Assembly: GCA_044220545.1 (NCBI GenBank)
Contig: JBGAQX010000003.1
Location: forward strand, 1-64,000
Source: Fen-999 sp044220545
Lineage (GTDB): Bacteria > Pseudomonadota > Gammaproteobacteria > Burkholderiales > Rhodocyclaceae
DNA: 64,000 bases
Reading direction: 5' to 3'
The notes under the pieces were generated by a model. That model was not told where the DNA came from and made no database searches. It worked only from the letters and a program-made list of their open reading frames with translations. Positions 15,965 to 23,739 of this stretch are shown piece by piece. How positions within the stretch are numbered: position 1 is the first letter of the stretch; each line of letters begins with the position of its first letter. Made by a program: the position numbers and the translations under genes.

Positions 15965-17164
15965 TCAATCGCCCCGGCTTCCGGTAAGTTTGTGCATCAG
16001 CATTTTGAATAGAGTCCGCTTTTCCTGAGGCAGGGGCGCTTCCGGCGCCGGGGGTCGGATCACCCCGCGCCGGTCGGGAACGATCAGATCCAGCGCCACG
16101 CAGGCGCTGTAGAAGGCAAAGACGTTGCGTTGCGGGATGCGCAGGACGTCCGCCGTGGTCGGCAACGATGTCGCCCGACGCGACCAGAGCCCGGCGATAC
16201 GGGTCGCCTGCGGCGGATTCAGCAGGCGGGGCAGATTGGGCCAGTGCTTGAGGACGACCGGCGCGCCGAGATCGGTCCCCACGGGCAGGCGCCCTCGGGA
16301 CGCCCACAAGGCCAACTTCCACAGGAACGCATCGAGCGCTTCGACCCGCTCGTCGGCGGCCGGAAACTGCGGCGCATCCGGAGCCAGCTCGATCGCCACG
16401 TCGCCGGGCCGCAATGGTATGCGGCTCACCGCGTAAAGCGTCGCGCCGGTGGCGGATGTCAGTACCTTGCGGGCAAACGGGTAGACCTCGATCCGGCCAA
16501 AGGCGGGGCTGGACAGGAACACCACCGACCCCTTATCCACTCCCAGCTTGATCGCCGTCTGCAGGAAGCCTTGCAAGAACTGGCTGGTGTCGTAGAACAC
16601 CTTGCTCCGCTGCTCCGGCACGTTCAGGTCCACATCGGGCATCGAGCCGATGTAATAGTGGCGCTCTCTCGATTGGAGGTCCGCCACGGCACGATCCGTC
16701 TGGCCGACCGGTGTTTGGCCCGCCCCCAGCTCCGCACGACGGTTCTTGCGCCGATCGTCGTCCGTATCCTCGACCATGAGAGGAACCGGGCTGGCAACGC
16801 TTTCCGGATCGGCGCTGGCGACACTTTCCGGAGCGGGCCGGCTGGCAAGCTGCCGCAGTACCTCGACAAACTGATCGACCTTGACGGGTTTGGTCACCAG
16901 AAGACCATTGGGGATGACCGGGACCAGTTCGCTGAACGAGAGCACGATGATCGGCCGTTCGGGGTATTGGCTCGATTGCCGCTCGAGTTCCACCTTCGCC
17001 CCCTGGGCATCCAGATCGATCATGGCGACATGGGCACTGGCTTCTTCCGCGACGACGCACGTGCCCGCCATATGTCGTTCAAAAATGATGTCAAGCGACT
17101 TGACGACCCGTTCGCTCATGCCGAACAGGCAGATCTTCATGATTGCAGGCTTGGCGGCGGTCAT
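15965..17164 (-). CDS. Protein with degenerate receiver-like N-terminus, unknown C-terminus
   Basis: 399 residues. The first 110 resemble a response-regulator receiver: strand KICLFGM, a central MIDLDAQG that could supply the phospho-acceptor Asp, then IIVLSF and a late lysine in VTKPVK. The paired acidic residues normally near the start are absent, so phosphorylation is doubtful. A polar linker (about 115-170) leads to an unrecognised C-terminal region (175-385) whose end looks like a winged helix (TTADVLRIPQRNVFAFYSAC). The ATG overlaps the upstream stop (ATGA). It probably belongs to the GTPase signalling complex. Confidence 0.6.
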   Translation of the reverse strand: MTAAKPAIMKICLFGMSERVVKSLDIIFERHMAGTCVVAEEASAHVAMIDLDAQGAKVELERQSSQYPERPIIVLSFSELVPVIPNGLLVTKPVKVDQFVEVLRQLASRPAPESVASADPESVASPVPLMVEDTDDDRRKNRRAELGAGQTPVGQTDRAVADLQSRERHYYIGSMPDVDLNVPEQRSKVFYDTSQFLQGFLQTAIKLGVDKGSVVFLSSPAFGRIEVYPFARKVLTSATGATLYAVSRIPLRPGDVAIELAPDAPQFPAADERVEALDAFLWKLALWASRGRLPVGTDLGAPVVLKHWPNLPRLLNPPQATRIAGLWSRRATSLPTTADVLRIPQRNVFAFYSACVALDLIVPDRRGVIRPPAPEAPLPQEKRTLFKMLMHKLTGSRGD

Positions 17165-17652
17165 TTCGCCACCACCGCGTCTTTGTCGGGATCGCTTCTG
17201 GAGACGATCGCCGCCGAGCCGATCCGGCCGGACGGCAGCAGGCTCGCCGGACTGGGCGACGGCAGGTCCGCCGGCCATCCCGTGGTCATCTTTTCGTTCA
17301 GCAAGCGACGATGTTCGTCGGCGAGCACCGGACCGCAGGCGTCCAGGAGGCGTTGCCGCAACCCTTGCCCTTTGGCGCCGGTGGCAATGAAGAGATCGAC
17401 CAGGGCGCCCAGCGCCTCCTGGCGGTCATTGCACCGCTGCGCCAGCAGTATCCGCCGGGTGTGCGCCAGCAAGTCGGTTGGGGCGGCAGCCACTTTTTGC
17501 GCCAGATAGGACCGCATCGCCTCGTCCGCCGAACCGACATCGAGATGGAAAGTGGCATAGTCGATCCTGAATTCCGGCTCCGGAACGCCCAGGTCCGAGT
17601 GTGGTGGATGTTCCCGCGCGGAACTTGTCACTCGATCGGTGTTTTCTGTCAT
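17161..17652 (-). CDS. Hypothetical protein, first gene of the signalling cluster
   Basis: 163-residue soluble protein, mostly helical between residues 40 and 125 (EAMRSYLAQKVAAAPTD, RRILLAQRCND, EALGALVDLFIAT), with a low-complexity tail. No family recognised; helical repeats like a short TPR array are possible. The 150 bp upstream are shared with divergent pepD. A TATGAT on the minus strand could be its -10, without a good -35. The stop overlaps the next ATG. Confidence 0.55.
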   Translation of the reverse strand: MTENTDRVTSSAREHPPHSDLGVPEPEFRIDYATFHLDVGSADEAMRSYLAQKVAAAPTDLLAHTRRILLAQRCNDRQEALGALVDLFIATGAKGQGLRQRLLDACGPVLADEHRRLLNEKMTTGWPADLPSPSPASLLPSGRIGSAAIVSRSDPDKDAVVAK

Positions 17653-17738
17653 TCGTCAGGCCGCTCTGTCGATGGCTTGCAGGAAAAGTTGGCCTAAGAT
17701 CATATCGTTGCCATGCTGGAATCATGGCTCGAGATTTG

Positions 17739-17767
17739 TTAATTGTTGTGTAGCGTTTTCCTATAAC
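17739..17767 (+). promoter_or_regulatory. Candidate sigma70 promoter of pepD
   Basis: TTAATT, 17 bp, TATAAC, ending 35 bp before the pepD ATG, in an AT-rich stretch of an otherwise GC-rich region. The -35 is weak (3 of 6), the -10 good (5 of 6). Confidence 0.4.
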
Positions 17768-17802
17768 GGCAGCGTATCGACTATTTAAAGCGAATTTCCG
17801 AA

Positions 17803-19269
17803 ATGTCCGACGAATTGTTTGACCCAAGCGTTTCCGCCCTTGAGCCTCGGCCCGTCTGGGCCCACTTCGCGGCACTCTGCGGCTTTCCTCGCCTGTCGAA
17901 GCAGGAGGGCCCGCTGCGCGATCACCTGCGGGAATGGGCCACCGGGCTGGGCCTCGCCACCACCGTCGACCCGGCCGGCAATCTGGCTGTCCGGAAGGCG
18001 GCCAGTCCCGGCCGCGAACATGTGCCCGGTGTCGTGCTGCAGGCGCACCTGGACATGGTTGGCCAGAAGAACGGCGACGTCGCCCACGACTTCACGCGCG
18101 ACCCGATACGACCCGTGGTGCGCGACGGCTGGGTGACGGCACCGGGCACGACGCTGGGCGCCGACAATGGCCTGGGCGTCGCGCTGATCCTTGCCGTGCT
18201 GGAGAACGCCACGCTGGCGCACGGGCCGCTGGAGGCGCTGTTCACGGTTGACGAAGAGGCCGGCATGGGCGGCGCCCGAGGCCTCGCGGGCGACATTCTG
18301 GCCGGCCGCCTGATGCTCAATCTCGATACCGAGGAATGGGGCCGGTTCTATGTCGGTTGTGCCGGCGGCATGGACGTAAACGTTTCAAGGCCCGGCACGG
18401 CGGAACCCCTGCCCGCCGGCTTCCAGGCCTACCGGATCGATCTGCGCGGCTTGCGCGGGGGCCATTCGGGCGTCGATATCCACGAGGAGCGCGGCAATGC
18501 CATCAAACTGCTGGTGCGTGTCCTGCGCGATCTGGAACAAAGGCTGCCGCTGCGTCTGGCCGCCTTGCGCGGTGGCAGCGCCCGTAACGCCCTGCCCCGC
18601 GAAGCATTCGCCACGATCGCCATTCCCGCCGGCCAGGAGCCAGCTCTCGGCGCGAGGTTGGCCGACTGGCAGACGTTGCTCCACCGCGAACTGACCGGTA
18701 TCGACGACGGCCTGACCCTGAGCTGCGCACCGGCCGAAACCGCGCGACTGATGGCGCCCGGCGAACAGGCCGTCTGGCTCCAATCCCTGCACGCGGCACC
18801 CCATGGCGTCTGGCGCATGAGCCGGCGCGTCCCGGGTGTGGTGGAAACCTCCAACAATCTGGGCATGGTCGAATTGAGCGCCGACGGCGGCTCGTGCAAT
18901 TTCATGATCCGCTCGCTGCTGACCAGCGGCGCCGAGGCCCTGGCGGCGGAGATCGCCAGCCTGTTCGCGCTATCCGGTACCCGGACCGACGCCTCGGGCC
19001 ACTACCCCGGCTGGACGCCCAATCCGGATTCGCCGCTGCTGGCCTTGTGCCAGGCGACCTACCAGCGGGAATTCGGCGAGGACTCGACCGTACATGTCAT
19101 CCACGCCGGACTGGAGTGCGGGCTCATCGCGGCGAAGTATCCGGGCCTCGACATCGTGTCCTTCGGCCCGACCATCCGTGGCGCCCATGCGCCGGACGAA
19201 GCCGTTGAGATCGCCGCGGTCGGCCGGACCTGGCATCTGCTGACCGCGATTCTCGCCGCCATCCGGTAG
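17803..19269 (+). CDS. pepD: Aminoacyl-histidine dipeptidase (M20 family)
   Basis: 488-residue cytosolic metallopeptidase splitting beta-Ala-His and other dipeptides. Two-zinc M20 motifs: His82 and Asp84 (QAHLDMV), Asp121 (GTTLGADNG), Glu151/Glu152 (DEEAGMGG), then IHAGLECG and RGAHAPDE near the C-terminus. Length agrees with E. coli PepD. It stands alone between two minus-strand genes, with its own upstream promoter-like sequence. Confidence 0.92.
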   Translation: MSDELFDPSVSALEPRPVWAHFAALCGFPRLSKQEGPLRDHLREWATGLGLATTVDPAGNLAVRKAASPGREHVPGVVLQAHLDMVGQKNGDVAHDFTRDPIRPVVRDGWVTAPGTTLGADNGLGVALILAVLENATLAHGPLEALFTVDEEAGMGGARGLAGDILAGRLMLNLDTEEWGRFYVGCAGGMDVNVSRPGTAEPLPAGFQAYRIDLRGLRGGHSGVDIHEERGNAIKLLVRVLRDLEQRLPLRLAALRGGSARNALPREAFATIAIPAGQEPALGARLADWQTLLHRELTGIDDGLTLSCAPAETARLMAPGEQAVWLQSLHAAPHGVWRMSRRVPGVVETSNNLGMVELSADGGSCNFMIRSLLTSGAEALAAEIASLFALSGTRTDASGHYPGWTPNPDSPLLALCQATYQREFGEDSTVHVIHAGLECGLIAAKYPGLDIVSFGPTIRGAHAPDEAVEIAAVGRTWHLLTAILAAIR

Positions 19270-19279
19270 GACGCGGTCG

Positions 19280-20392
19280 TCAAGGCTGGCTGCCCGGCCT
19301 CAGCGGGACCATTCTGGCCGCCGCCTTGGCGAGTATGCGATAGACATCACGGTCGAATGGCGGCCGGGCCTGTTCGAGCAGGGGCCACAGTTCGTCCGCC
19401 GATCTTGCCGAACCCAGGTAGCACCAACCGTCGACCACATGCACCTCATCGCCTTCCTTGATGCAGGCCGGCCCGGCATACGGCCAGGGCGGCGGCTGCG
19501 GCTGCGCCAGGAGCCGACCATGGTCGGCCGGGGCAATGGCGCGCAATGGGTCGCTGTGCCGTGGCGGCCGGTTGAGGGTTGGTTGCAAGCGCCTGATGAG
19601 CGCGGCTTCCTTGAGTTGGGCGCCGATCTCGCCGCCGGTGACGGTCCAGTCGATGAGCCGTACCTGCCGGGCCAGGTTGGCATCCCGGGTCGAGGCACGG
19701 TCACCGGCAAAATGGGACAACACGCGCTTCCCGATATCCTTGGCCCGGCCGACATAGAGCGGTACGGCATTCTCACCGTAGAAGACGTAGACACCGGGGC
19801 CGTCCGGCAGGTCGTCGACAATGCTGGAATCGATCTGCGCCGGCAGGCTGGGTCGGGCGGTGAGTTCCTTGACCAGAGCCGCCAGCTCTTCTTCCGGTCG
19901 ACTGCGCCTCAGCAACTGCCAGAACTGGTGGATGAGCTGCGCGTCGGCCAGCGCGCGGTGCCGCCCCTGGGCTTGCAGGCCATGGCGTTCGATCAGGGCA
20001 TCGAGGCTGTGCCGACGGTGCTCGGGGAAGAGCCGCCGGGACAGCTTGACCGTGCATAGCACCGTGGCGCGGAAATCATGGCCGGCGCGGCGCAATTCGT
20101 TCTTGAGAAAGCCGTAATCGAAGCGGGCATTGTGGGCGATGAACAGGCGCCCCTGAAGCCTGTCGAGCACTTCCGCGGCCAGCCGATCAAAGGTCGGCGC
20201 ATCGCGCACCATGTCGTCGGTGATGCCGGTCATCCGCTGGATGAAAAGGGGAATGGGCGCCTCGGGATTGACCAACTGGCTCCATTCACGCACGCCGGAC
20301 TCGTCGACTTCGACAATACCGATCTCGGTGATGCGATCCACCGCCGCCGTGGCACCGGTGGTTTCCAGGTCGACAAAGGCCAGGGTTTGCAT
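19280..20392 (-). CDS. DEDDh 3'-5' exonuclease fused to GIY-YIG nuclease
   Basis: 370 residues. The N-terminal half (1-165) is a DnaQ-like exonuclease with Asp8 and Glu10 (VDLETT), Asp92 (HNARFDYGFL), His145 and Asp150 (HRALAD), the full DEDDh set. The middle (198-275) is a GIY-YIG domain like the UvrC N-terminus or Cho (GPGVYVFYGEN, then LYVGRAKDIGKRV). The C-terminal 90 residues are not recognised. The fusion suggests a repair endonuclease joined to an end-trimming exonuclease. Start ATG 20392 chosen over a TTG four codons earlier. A terminator-like hairpin lies directly upstream. Confidence 0.85.
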   Translation of the reverse strand: MQTLAFVDLETTGATAAVDRITEIGIVEVDESGVREWSQLVNPEAPIPLFIQRMTGITDDMVRDAPTFDRLAAEVLDRLQGRLFIAHNARFDYGFLKNELRRAGHDFRATVLCTVKLSRRLFPEHRRHSLDALIERHGLQAQGRHRALADAQLIHQFWQLLRRSRPEEELAALVKELTARPSLPAQIDSSIVDDLPDGPGVYVFYGENAVPLYVGRAKDIGKRVLSHFAGDRASTRDANLARQVRLIDWTVTGGEIGAQLKEAALIRRLQPTLNRPPRHSDPLRAIAPADHGRLLAQPQPPPWPYAGPACIKEGDEVHVVDGWCYLGSARSADELWPLLEQARPPFDRDVYRILAKAAARMVPLRPGSQP

Positions 20393-20406
20393 AGAATTTT
20401 TCAACG

Positions 20407-20443
20407 AAAAGCCCGTTTCAGCAACGCGCCGGAACGGGCTTTT
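20407..20443 (-). terminator. Terminator-like hairpin before the exonuclease gene
   Basis: An 11-bp perfect stem (AAAAGCCCGTT / AACGGGCTTTT) with a 15-base loop, starting 15 bp before the exonuclease start codon. On the minus strand the 3' arm ends in TTTT then CG. It may end a short RNA made from the promoter at 20628-20656, or act as an attenuator in the exonuclease leader. Confidence 0.55.
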
Positions 20444-20621
20444 CTTCTCCGCTTTAGCTGTACTTGTAACGCGCCCGCAAGCTGAAACTCAAATCGGCGC
20501 TGCCCCATTGGGCTCAGGTCGGTTAGACCCCTCGTTTAGTCTGCTGCGTCAGATTGCTGCTCTACATCGCGATCCGTTGTTCAGCGCTAAGTCCTCCTCG
20601 GAAAGCCTTCACGTCGAATGC
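20407..20621 (-). ncRNA. Candidate small RNA or long regulated leader
   Basis: The 363-bp gap between the exonuclease gene and the GDT1 gene has no convincing gene, but on the minus strand it holds a good promoter followed about 215 bp later by a terminator-like stem. The implied RNA is about 200 nt, with internal small stems such as GCCC-N4-GGGC. I could not match it to 6S RNA, tmRNA, RNase P RNA or another known family by eye. It could instead be the untranslated leader of the exonuclease gene. Confidence 0.35.
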
Positions 20622-20629
20622 GATTCGAC
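20613..20629. promoter_or_regulatory. Palindrome at the expected start of the small RNA
   Basis: Perfect inverted repeat GTCGAAT-GCG-ATTCGAC. It overlaps the last -10 bases and the predicted +1 of the minus-strand promoter. It is either a repressor operator or a 5' hairpin of the RNA. Confidence 0.5.
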
Positions 20630-20656
20630 TCTATGCCTGCCCGGATGCGATGTCAA
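20628..20656 (-). promoter_or_regulatory. Sigma70 promoter of the small RNA/exonuclease leader
   Basis: On the minus strand: consensus -35 TTGACA, 17-bp spacer, -10 TAGAGT (4 of 6). It points towards the exonuclease gene and away from the GDT1 gene. Confidence 0.6.
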
Positions 20657-20755
20657 TTGCTCTGTTGCCCTTGTGCTCTCTGACGGTTGCCCGGCACCAA
20701 TGGACACTGGCGCGGCCGCCTCGTAGAATCGCGCCCCTCCTTGTGGAGTCACGTT

Positions 20756-21331
20756 GTGGAAGCGTTCCTCGTCTCGACCGGAATTGTCGCCCTGGCTGAA
20801 ATCGGCGACAAGACGCAACTGCTGGCCTTCATCCTCGCCGCCAAGTTCCGCAAGCCGCTGCCCATCGTCCTCGGCATATTCGTCGCCACAGTGGCCAACC
20901 ACGCATTCGCCGGCGCGATTGGTGCCTGGATCACTTCGCTGATCGGACCGGAAACGCTGCGCTGGGTGCTCGGCATTTCCTTCATCGCTATGGCGATCTG
21001 GACGCTGATCCCCGACAAATTCGACGATGACGAGGCCAGACTCGCGCGCTTCGGGGTATTCGGCACGACGCTGCTCGCCTTCTTTCTCGCCGAAATGGGC
21101 GACAAGACCCAGGTGGCAACGGTGGCGCTTGCCGCCCAGTACCACGCCATCGTATCGGTGGTAGCCGGAACGACCCTGGGCATGATGATCGCCAATGTTC
21201 CGGCGGTGTTTCTGGGCGACCGGATCGCCCACAAGATACCTGTCCACTTGGTTCATGCCATCGCCGCCGCAATCTTCGCCGTTCTCGGCATCGCCACGCT
21301 GCTCGGCGCCGGCGCGCGACTCGGCCTCTGA
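20756..21331 (+). CDS. TMEM165/GDT1 (UPF0016) family manganese/cation transporter
   Basis: 191-residue inner-membrane protein with six predicted helices in two inverted halves, each carrying the family signature: AEIGDKTQ near the N-terminus and AEMGDKTQ in the middle. Bacterial members such as MneA export Mn2+. Start is GTG at 20756 with GGAG eight bases upstream. A yybP-ykoY manganese riboswitch, frequent before such genes, was looked for and not found. Convergent with the next LysR gene. Confidence 0.85.
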   Translation: MEAFLVSTGIVALAEIGDKTQLLAFILAAKFRKPLPIVLGIFVATVANHAFAGAIGAWITSLIGPETLRWVLGISFIAMAIWTLIPDKFDDDEARLARFGVFGTTLLAFFLAEMGDKTQVATVALAAQYHAIVSVVAGTTLGMMIANVPAVFLGDRIAHKIPVHLVHAIAAAIFAVLGIATLLGAGARLGL

Positions 21332-21343
21332 GGCAGCCACCGG

Positions 21344-22270
21344 TCAGCGACCGACCACGCTGTCCGCCAGCGCCTCCCAAGGCGGACTGGATCCGAGCCG
21401 CTCGGCGAGAAAGTCCATCAGCACCCGCACCCGGTGCGGCACGTGGCGATTGCCGGGCAGGACGGCGTAGATGCCCAGGTCGGGAATCGGAAAGTCGGCG
21501 AGAACCCGACGCACCTGGCCGCCCGCCAGGGCCTCGGCACAAATGAAGGTGGGCCCGTAGGCAAGGCCGAAGCCCCGGATCGCCGCCTGCATCAGCACGT
21601 CGCCATTGTTGGCCTGGAGCCGGCTGCGCACCGGGAAGTTGCGCGGTTCGCCGTCGATGAGGAATTCCCAGCTGTGGGGGTTGGGGGCCGCCGTGTAGCC
21701 GAGGCATTCGTGGTGGATCAGCTCCGAGGGGTGCCGGGGCTCGCCATGGCGGGCCAGATAGTCGGCGGCGGCCACGACCATCATGCGTCCGCCACTGATG
21801 CGCCGCGCCACGTCGCCGGGTTCCAGCCGGCCGGTGATGCGAATGGCCAGATCGAGTCCTTCCTCGAACAGGTTGCTGCGCCGATCGCTGTAGTCCATGT
21901 CCAGTGTGACTTCCGGGTAACGGGTGGCGAATTCCAGCAACACGGGAGCCAGATGACTAATGCCGAAACTGAGCGGCAGGCTCATGCGGATCGGCCCGCG
22001 AGGCACCTGGCGTTCCTCCGCCAACCCGGTTTCCGCCGCCTCGACCAGATTGAGGATGACGCGACATTTTTCCAGGTAGGCGGCACCGGCCGAGGTCAAG
22101 GTCAGCCGGCGGGTGCTGCGGGCGAGCAGCTTGACGCCCAGATGAGCCTCCAGGGCGGCCACCTGACGCGTGACCACCGAACGGGCCAAGCCCATCTGCT
22201 GCGCCACCGCCGAAAAACTGCCACGCTCCGCGACCCGCATGAACAGACGCATGGCGTCGAGTCGATCCAT
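21344..22270 (-). CDS. LysR-family regulator, divergent from the dioxygenase gene
   Basis: 308-residue LysR-type regulator of the large AaeR/DsdC-like group that uses MDRLDAMRLFMRV and SFSAVAQQMGLARS in its winged helix (1-60), with an effector domain (about 90-295). The start at MDRLDAM is preferred over an upstream Met. A T-N11-A palindrome overlaps its start codon and faces the extradiol dioxygenase gene 75 bp away, so it probably controls itself and that gene. Confidence 0.82.
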   Translation of the reverse strand: MDRLDAMRLFMRVAERGSFSAVAQQMGLARSVVTRQVAALEAHLGVKLLARSTRRLTLTSAGAAYLEKCRVILNLVEAAETGLAEERQVPRGPIRMSLPLSFGISHLAPVLLEFATRYPEVTLDMDYSDRRSNLFEEGLDLAIRITGRLEPGDVARRISGGRMMVVAAADYLARHGEPRHPSELIHHECLGYTAAPNPHSWEFLIDGEPRNFPVRSRLQANNGDVLMQAAIRGFGLAYGPTFICAEALAGGQVRRVLADFPIPDLGIYAVLPGNRHVPHRVRVLMDFLAERLGSSPPWEALADSVVGR

Positions 22271-22290
22271 TGTTGCATTCCTGGCAACAA
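22270..22290. promoter_or_regulatory. LysR-type operator between regulator and dioxygenase
   Basis: Perfect inverted repeat TTGTTGC-N7-GCAACAA with a T-N11-A core, overlapping the first base of the LysR start codon and ending 54 bp before the dioxygenase start. The position fits autorepression and activation of the divergent gene. Confidence 0.55.
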
Positions 22291-22344
22291 ACAATTCCTT
22301 ATTGTGACCTATTTTGCGGCATCAGATTCATCTACAGTGCGGCC

Positions 22345-23166
22345 ATGAACTCGAACCCAGGCTTGTCCAAACCAGCGACTCAGCCCAGTCTGTTCGTGCC
22401 GCACGGCGCGCCGACCTTCGCCTTGCGGCCGGGCGCCGCCGGCGCGGCGCTGGTTCGCATCGCGGCGACTTTGCCGCATCCGCGGGCCATCGTCATCGTC
22501 AGCCCCCACTGGAACACGGCGGCGCCCAAGGTCGGCTTCGCCGACCGGCCGCGAACCATCCACGACTTCGGCGGTTTCCCCCGCGAGCTCTACGCCATCC
22601 ACTATCCGGCCAGCGGCTGCAAGGAAGCGGCCATCGAAGTGCTGACCAGCCTGACCGAAGCCGGCTTCGCCGCCGAGGGCGACGATGCGCGCGGCCTTGA
22701 CCATGGCGCCTGGCTGCCGCTGCGGCTGATGTTTCCGGATGCCGACGTACCGGTGATTCCCCTGTCGATCCAGGCCCATCTCGGCCCCGCCCACCACTGG
22801 GCGATTGGCCGCGCTCTGGCGCCCCTGGCCGAAAAAGGCTTTCTCATCGTCGCCTCGGGCAACCTGACCCACAACCTGGCGGACTTCCAGCTGGCCCACC
22901 GGACCAGTGGCCCCGCTCCCGCCTACGTGCGCGAATTCGCCGACTGGATCTGGCGACACCTGGAAACCCACGACATCGCCACCCTGTTCGACTACCGCCG
23001 ACAGGCCCCGGGTGCTCTGCGCGCCCACCCCACCGACGACCATCTGCTGCCGCTATACGTCGCCCTTGGCGCCGCCCGACCGGGGGCGCCGGTGACCCGT
23101 CTCCACGCCGGCATCGACGACTATGTGATCGCCATGGATGCCTTCACTTTCCAGACCGGACACTGA
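22345..23166 (+). CDS. ygiD: DODA-type (LigB-like) extradiol ring-opening dioxygenase
   Basis: 273-residue class III extradiol dioxygenase of the YgiD/4,5-DOPA dioxygenase branch. Likely metal ligands are His in FVPHGAPTF, in VSPHW and in the LDHGAWLPLR and NLTHNL segments. The family opens catecholic rings such as DOPA; the natural substrate of bacterial members is usually unknown. The start MNSNPGLSK is chosen for size, with an upstream Met 25 codons earlier rejected because it overlaps the regulator region. Cytochrome b561 follows after 2 bp. Confidence 0.82.
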   Translation: MNSNPGLSKPATQPSLFVPHGAPTFALRPGAAGAALVRIAATLPHPRAIVIVSPHWNTAAPKVGFADRPRTIHDFGGFPRELYAIHYPASGCKEAAIEVLTSLTEAGFAAEGDDARGLDHGAWLPLRLMFPDADVPVIPLSIQAHLGPAHHWAIGRALAPLAEKGFLIVASGNLTHNLADFQLAHRTSGPAPAYVREFADWIWRHLETHDIATLFDYRRQAPGALRAHPTDDHLLPLYVALGAARPGAPVTRLHAGIDDYVIAMDAFTFQTGH

Positions 23167-23168
23167 CC

Positions 23169-23717
23169 ATGCCCACGATCGACGCCCATCGCTACACCGC
23201 GCCCGCCATCGCCCTGCACTGGCTGATGGCCCTGCTGCTGGTCGGCCTATTCGCCGTCGGCCTGTACATGCACGAACTGCCGCTGTCGCCCTGGAAGCTG
23301 AAGATCTATTCCTGGCACAAGTGGGCCGGCGTCACGGCCTTCCTGCTGGTGCTGGCACGCCTGGCCTGGCGGCATGCCCATCGGCCTCCGGCGCTGCCCG
23401 CCGCGATGCCACCGCCGCTGCGCTTCGCCGCCCATGCCGGCCACGCGGTGCTATACGTGCTGATGATCGCGATCCCGCTATCGGGCTGGCTGATGAGTTC
23501 GGCCAAGGGTTTTCAGACAGTCTATTTCGGCGTACTGCCGATTCCCGACCTGTTGGAGAAGAACAAGGAACTGGGCGACCTGCTGAAGGAGGTGCACGAA
23601 ATGCTCAACTTCCTGCTCGCCTTCGTCGTGGTCGGCCACGTCGGGGCGGCGCTCAAACATCACCTGATCGACAAGGACGACGTGCTGACCCGCATGTTGC
23701 CCCGCCACGGAAAATGA
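23169..23717 (+). CDS. Cytochrome b561 family protein
   Basis: 182-residue inner-membrane di-heme b-type cytochrome with four helices. Heme-ligand histidines lie in IALHWLM, YSWHKWAG, FAAHAGHA and VVGHVGAALKHH. These proteins move electrons between the quinone pool and periplasmic acceptors and often neighbour YceI genes, as here. It is 2 bp after the dioxygenase and 22 bp before yceI, so the block 22345-24906 is probably one transcript. Confidence 0.87.
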   Translation: MPTIDAHRYTAPAIALHWLMALLLVGLFAVGLYMHELPLSPWKLKIYSWHKWAGVTAFLLVLARLAWRHAHRPPALPAAMPPPLRFAAHAGHAVLYVLMIAIPLSGWLMSSAKGFQTVYFGVLPIPDLLEKNKELGDLLKEVHEMLNFLLAFVVVGHVGAALKHHLIDKDDVLTRMLPRHGK

Positions 23718-23739
23718 CCGCATGCCAAGGAGCCCACTG

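Noticed and set aside
20407..20621. 6S RNA, tmRNA or RNase P RNA as the identity of the candidate small RNA
   Set aside because: Length would suit 6S RNA, but no long closing helix with a central bulge was seen, and hallmark tmRNA or RNase P segments are absent.
20444..20755. yybP-ykoY manganese riboswitch before the GDT1-family gene
   Set aside because: The conserved GGGGAGUAGC-type core and helices could not be found on the plus strand; the structured signals there belong to the opposite strand.
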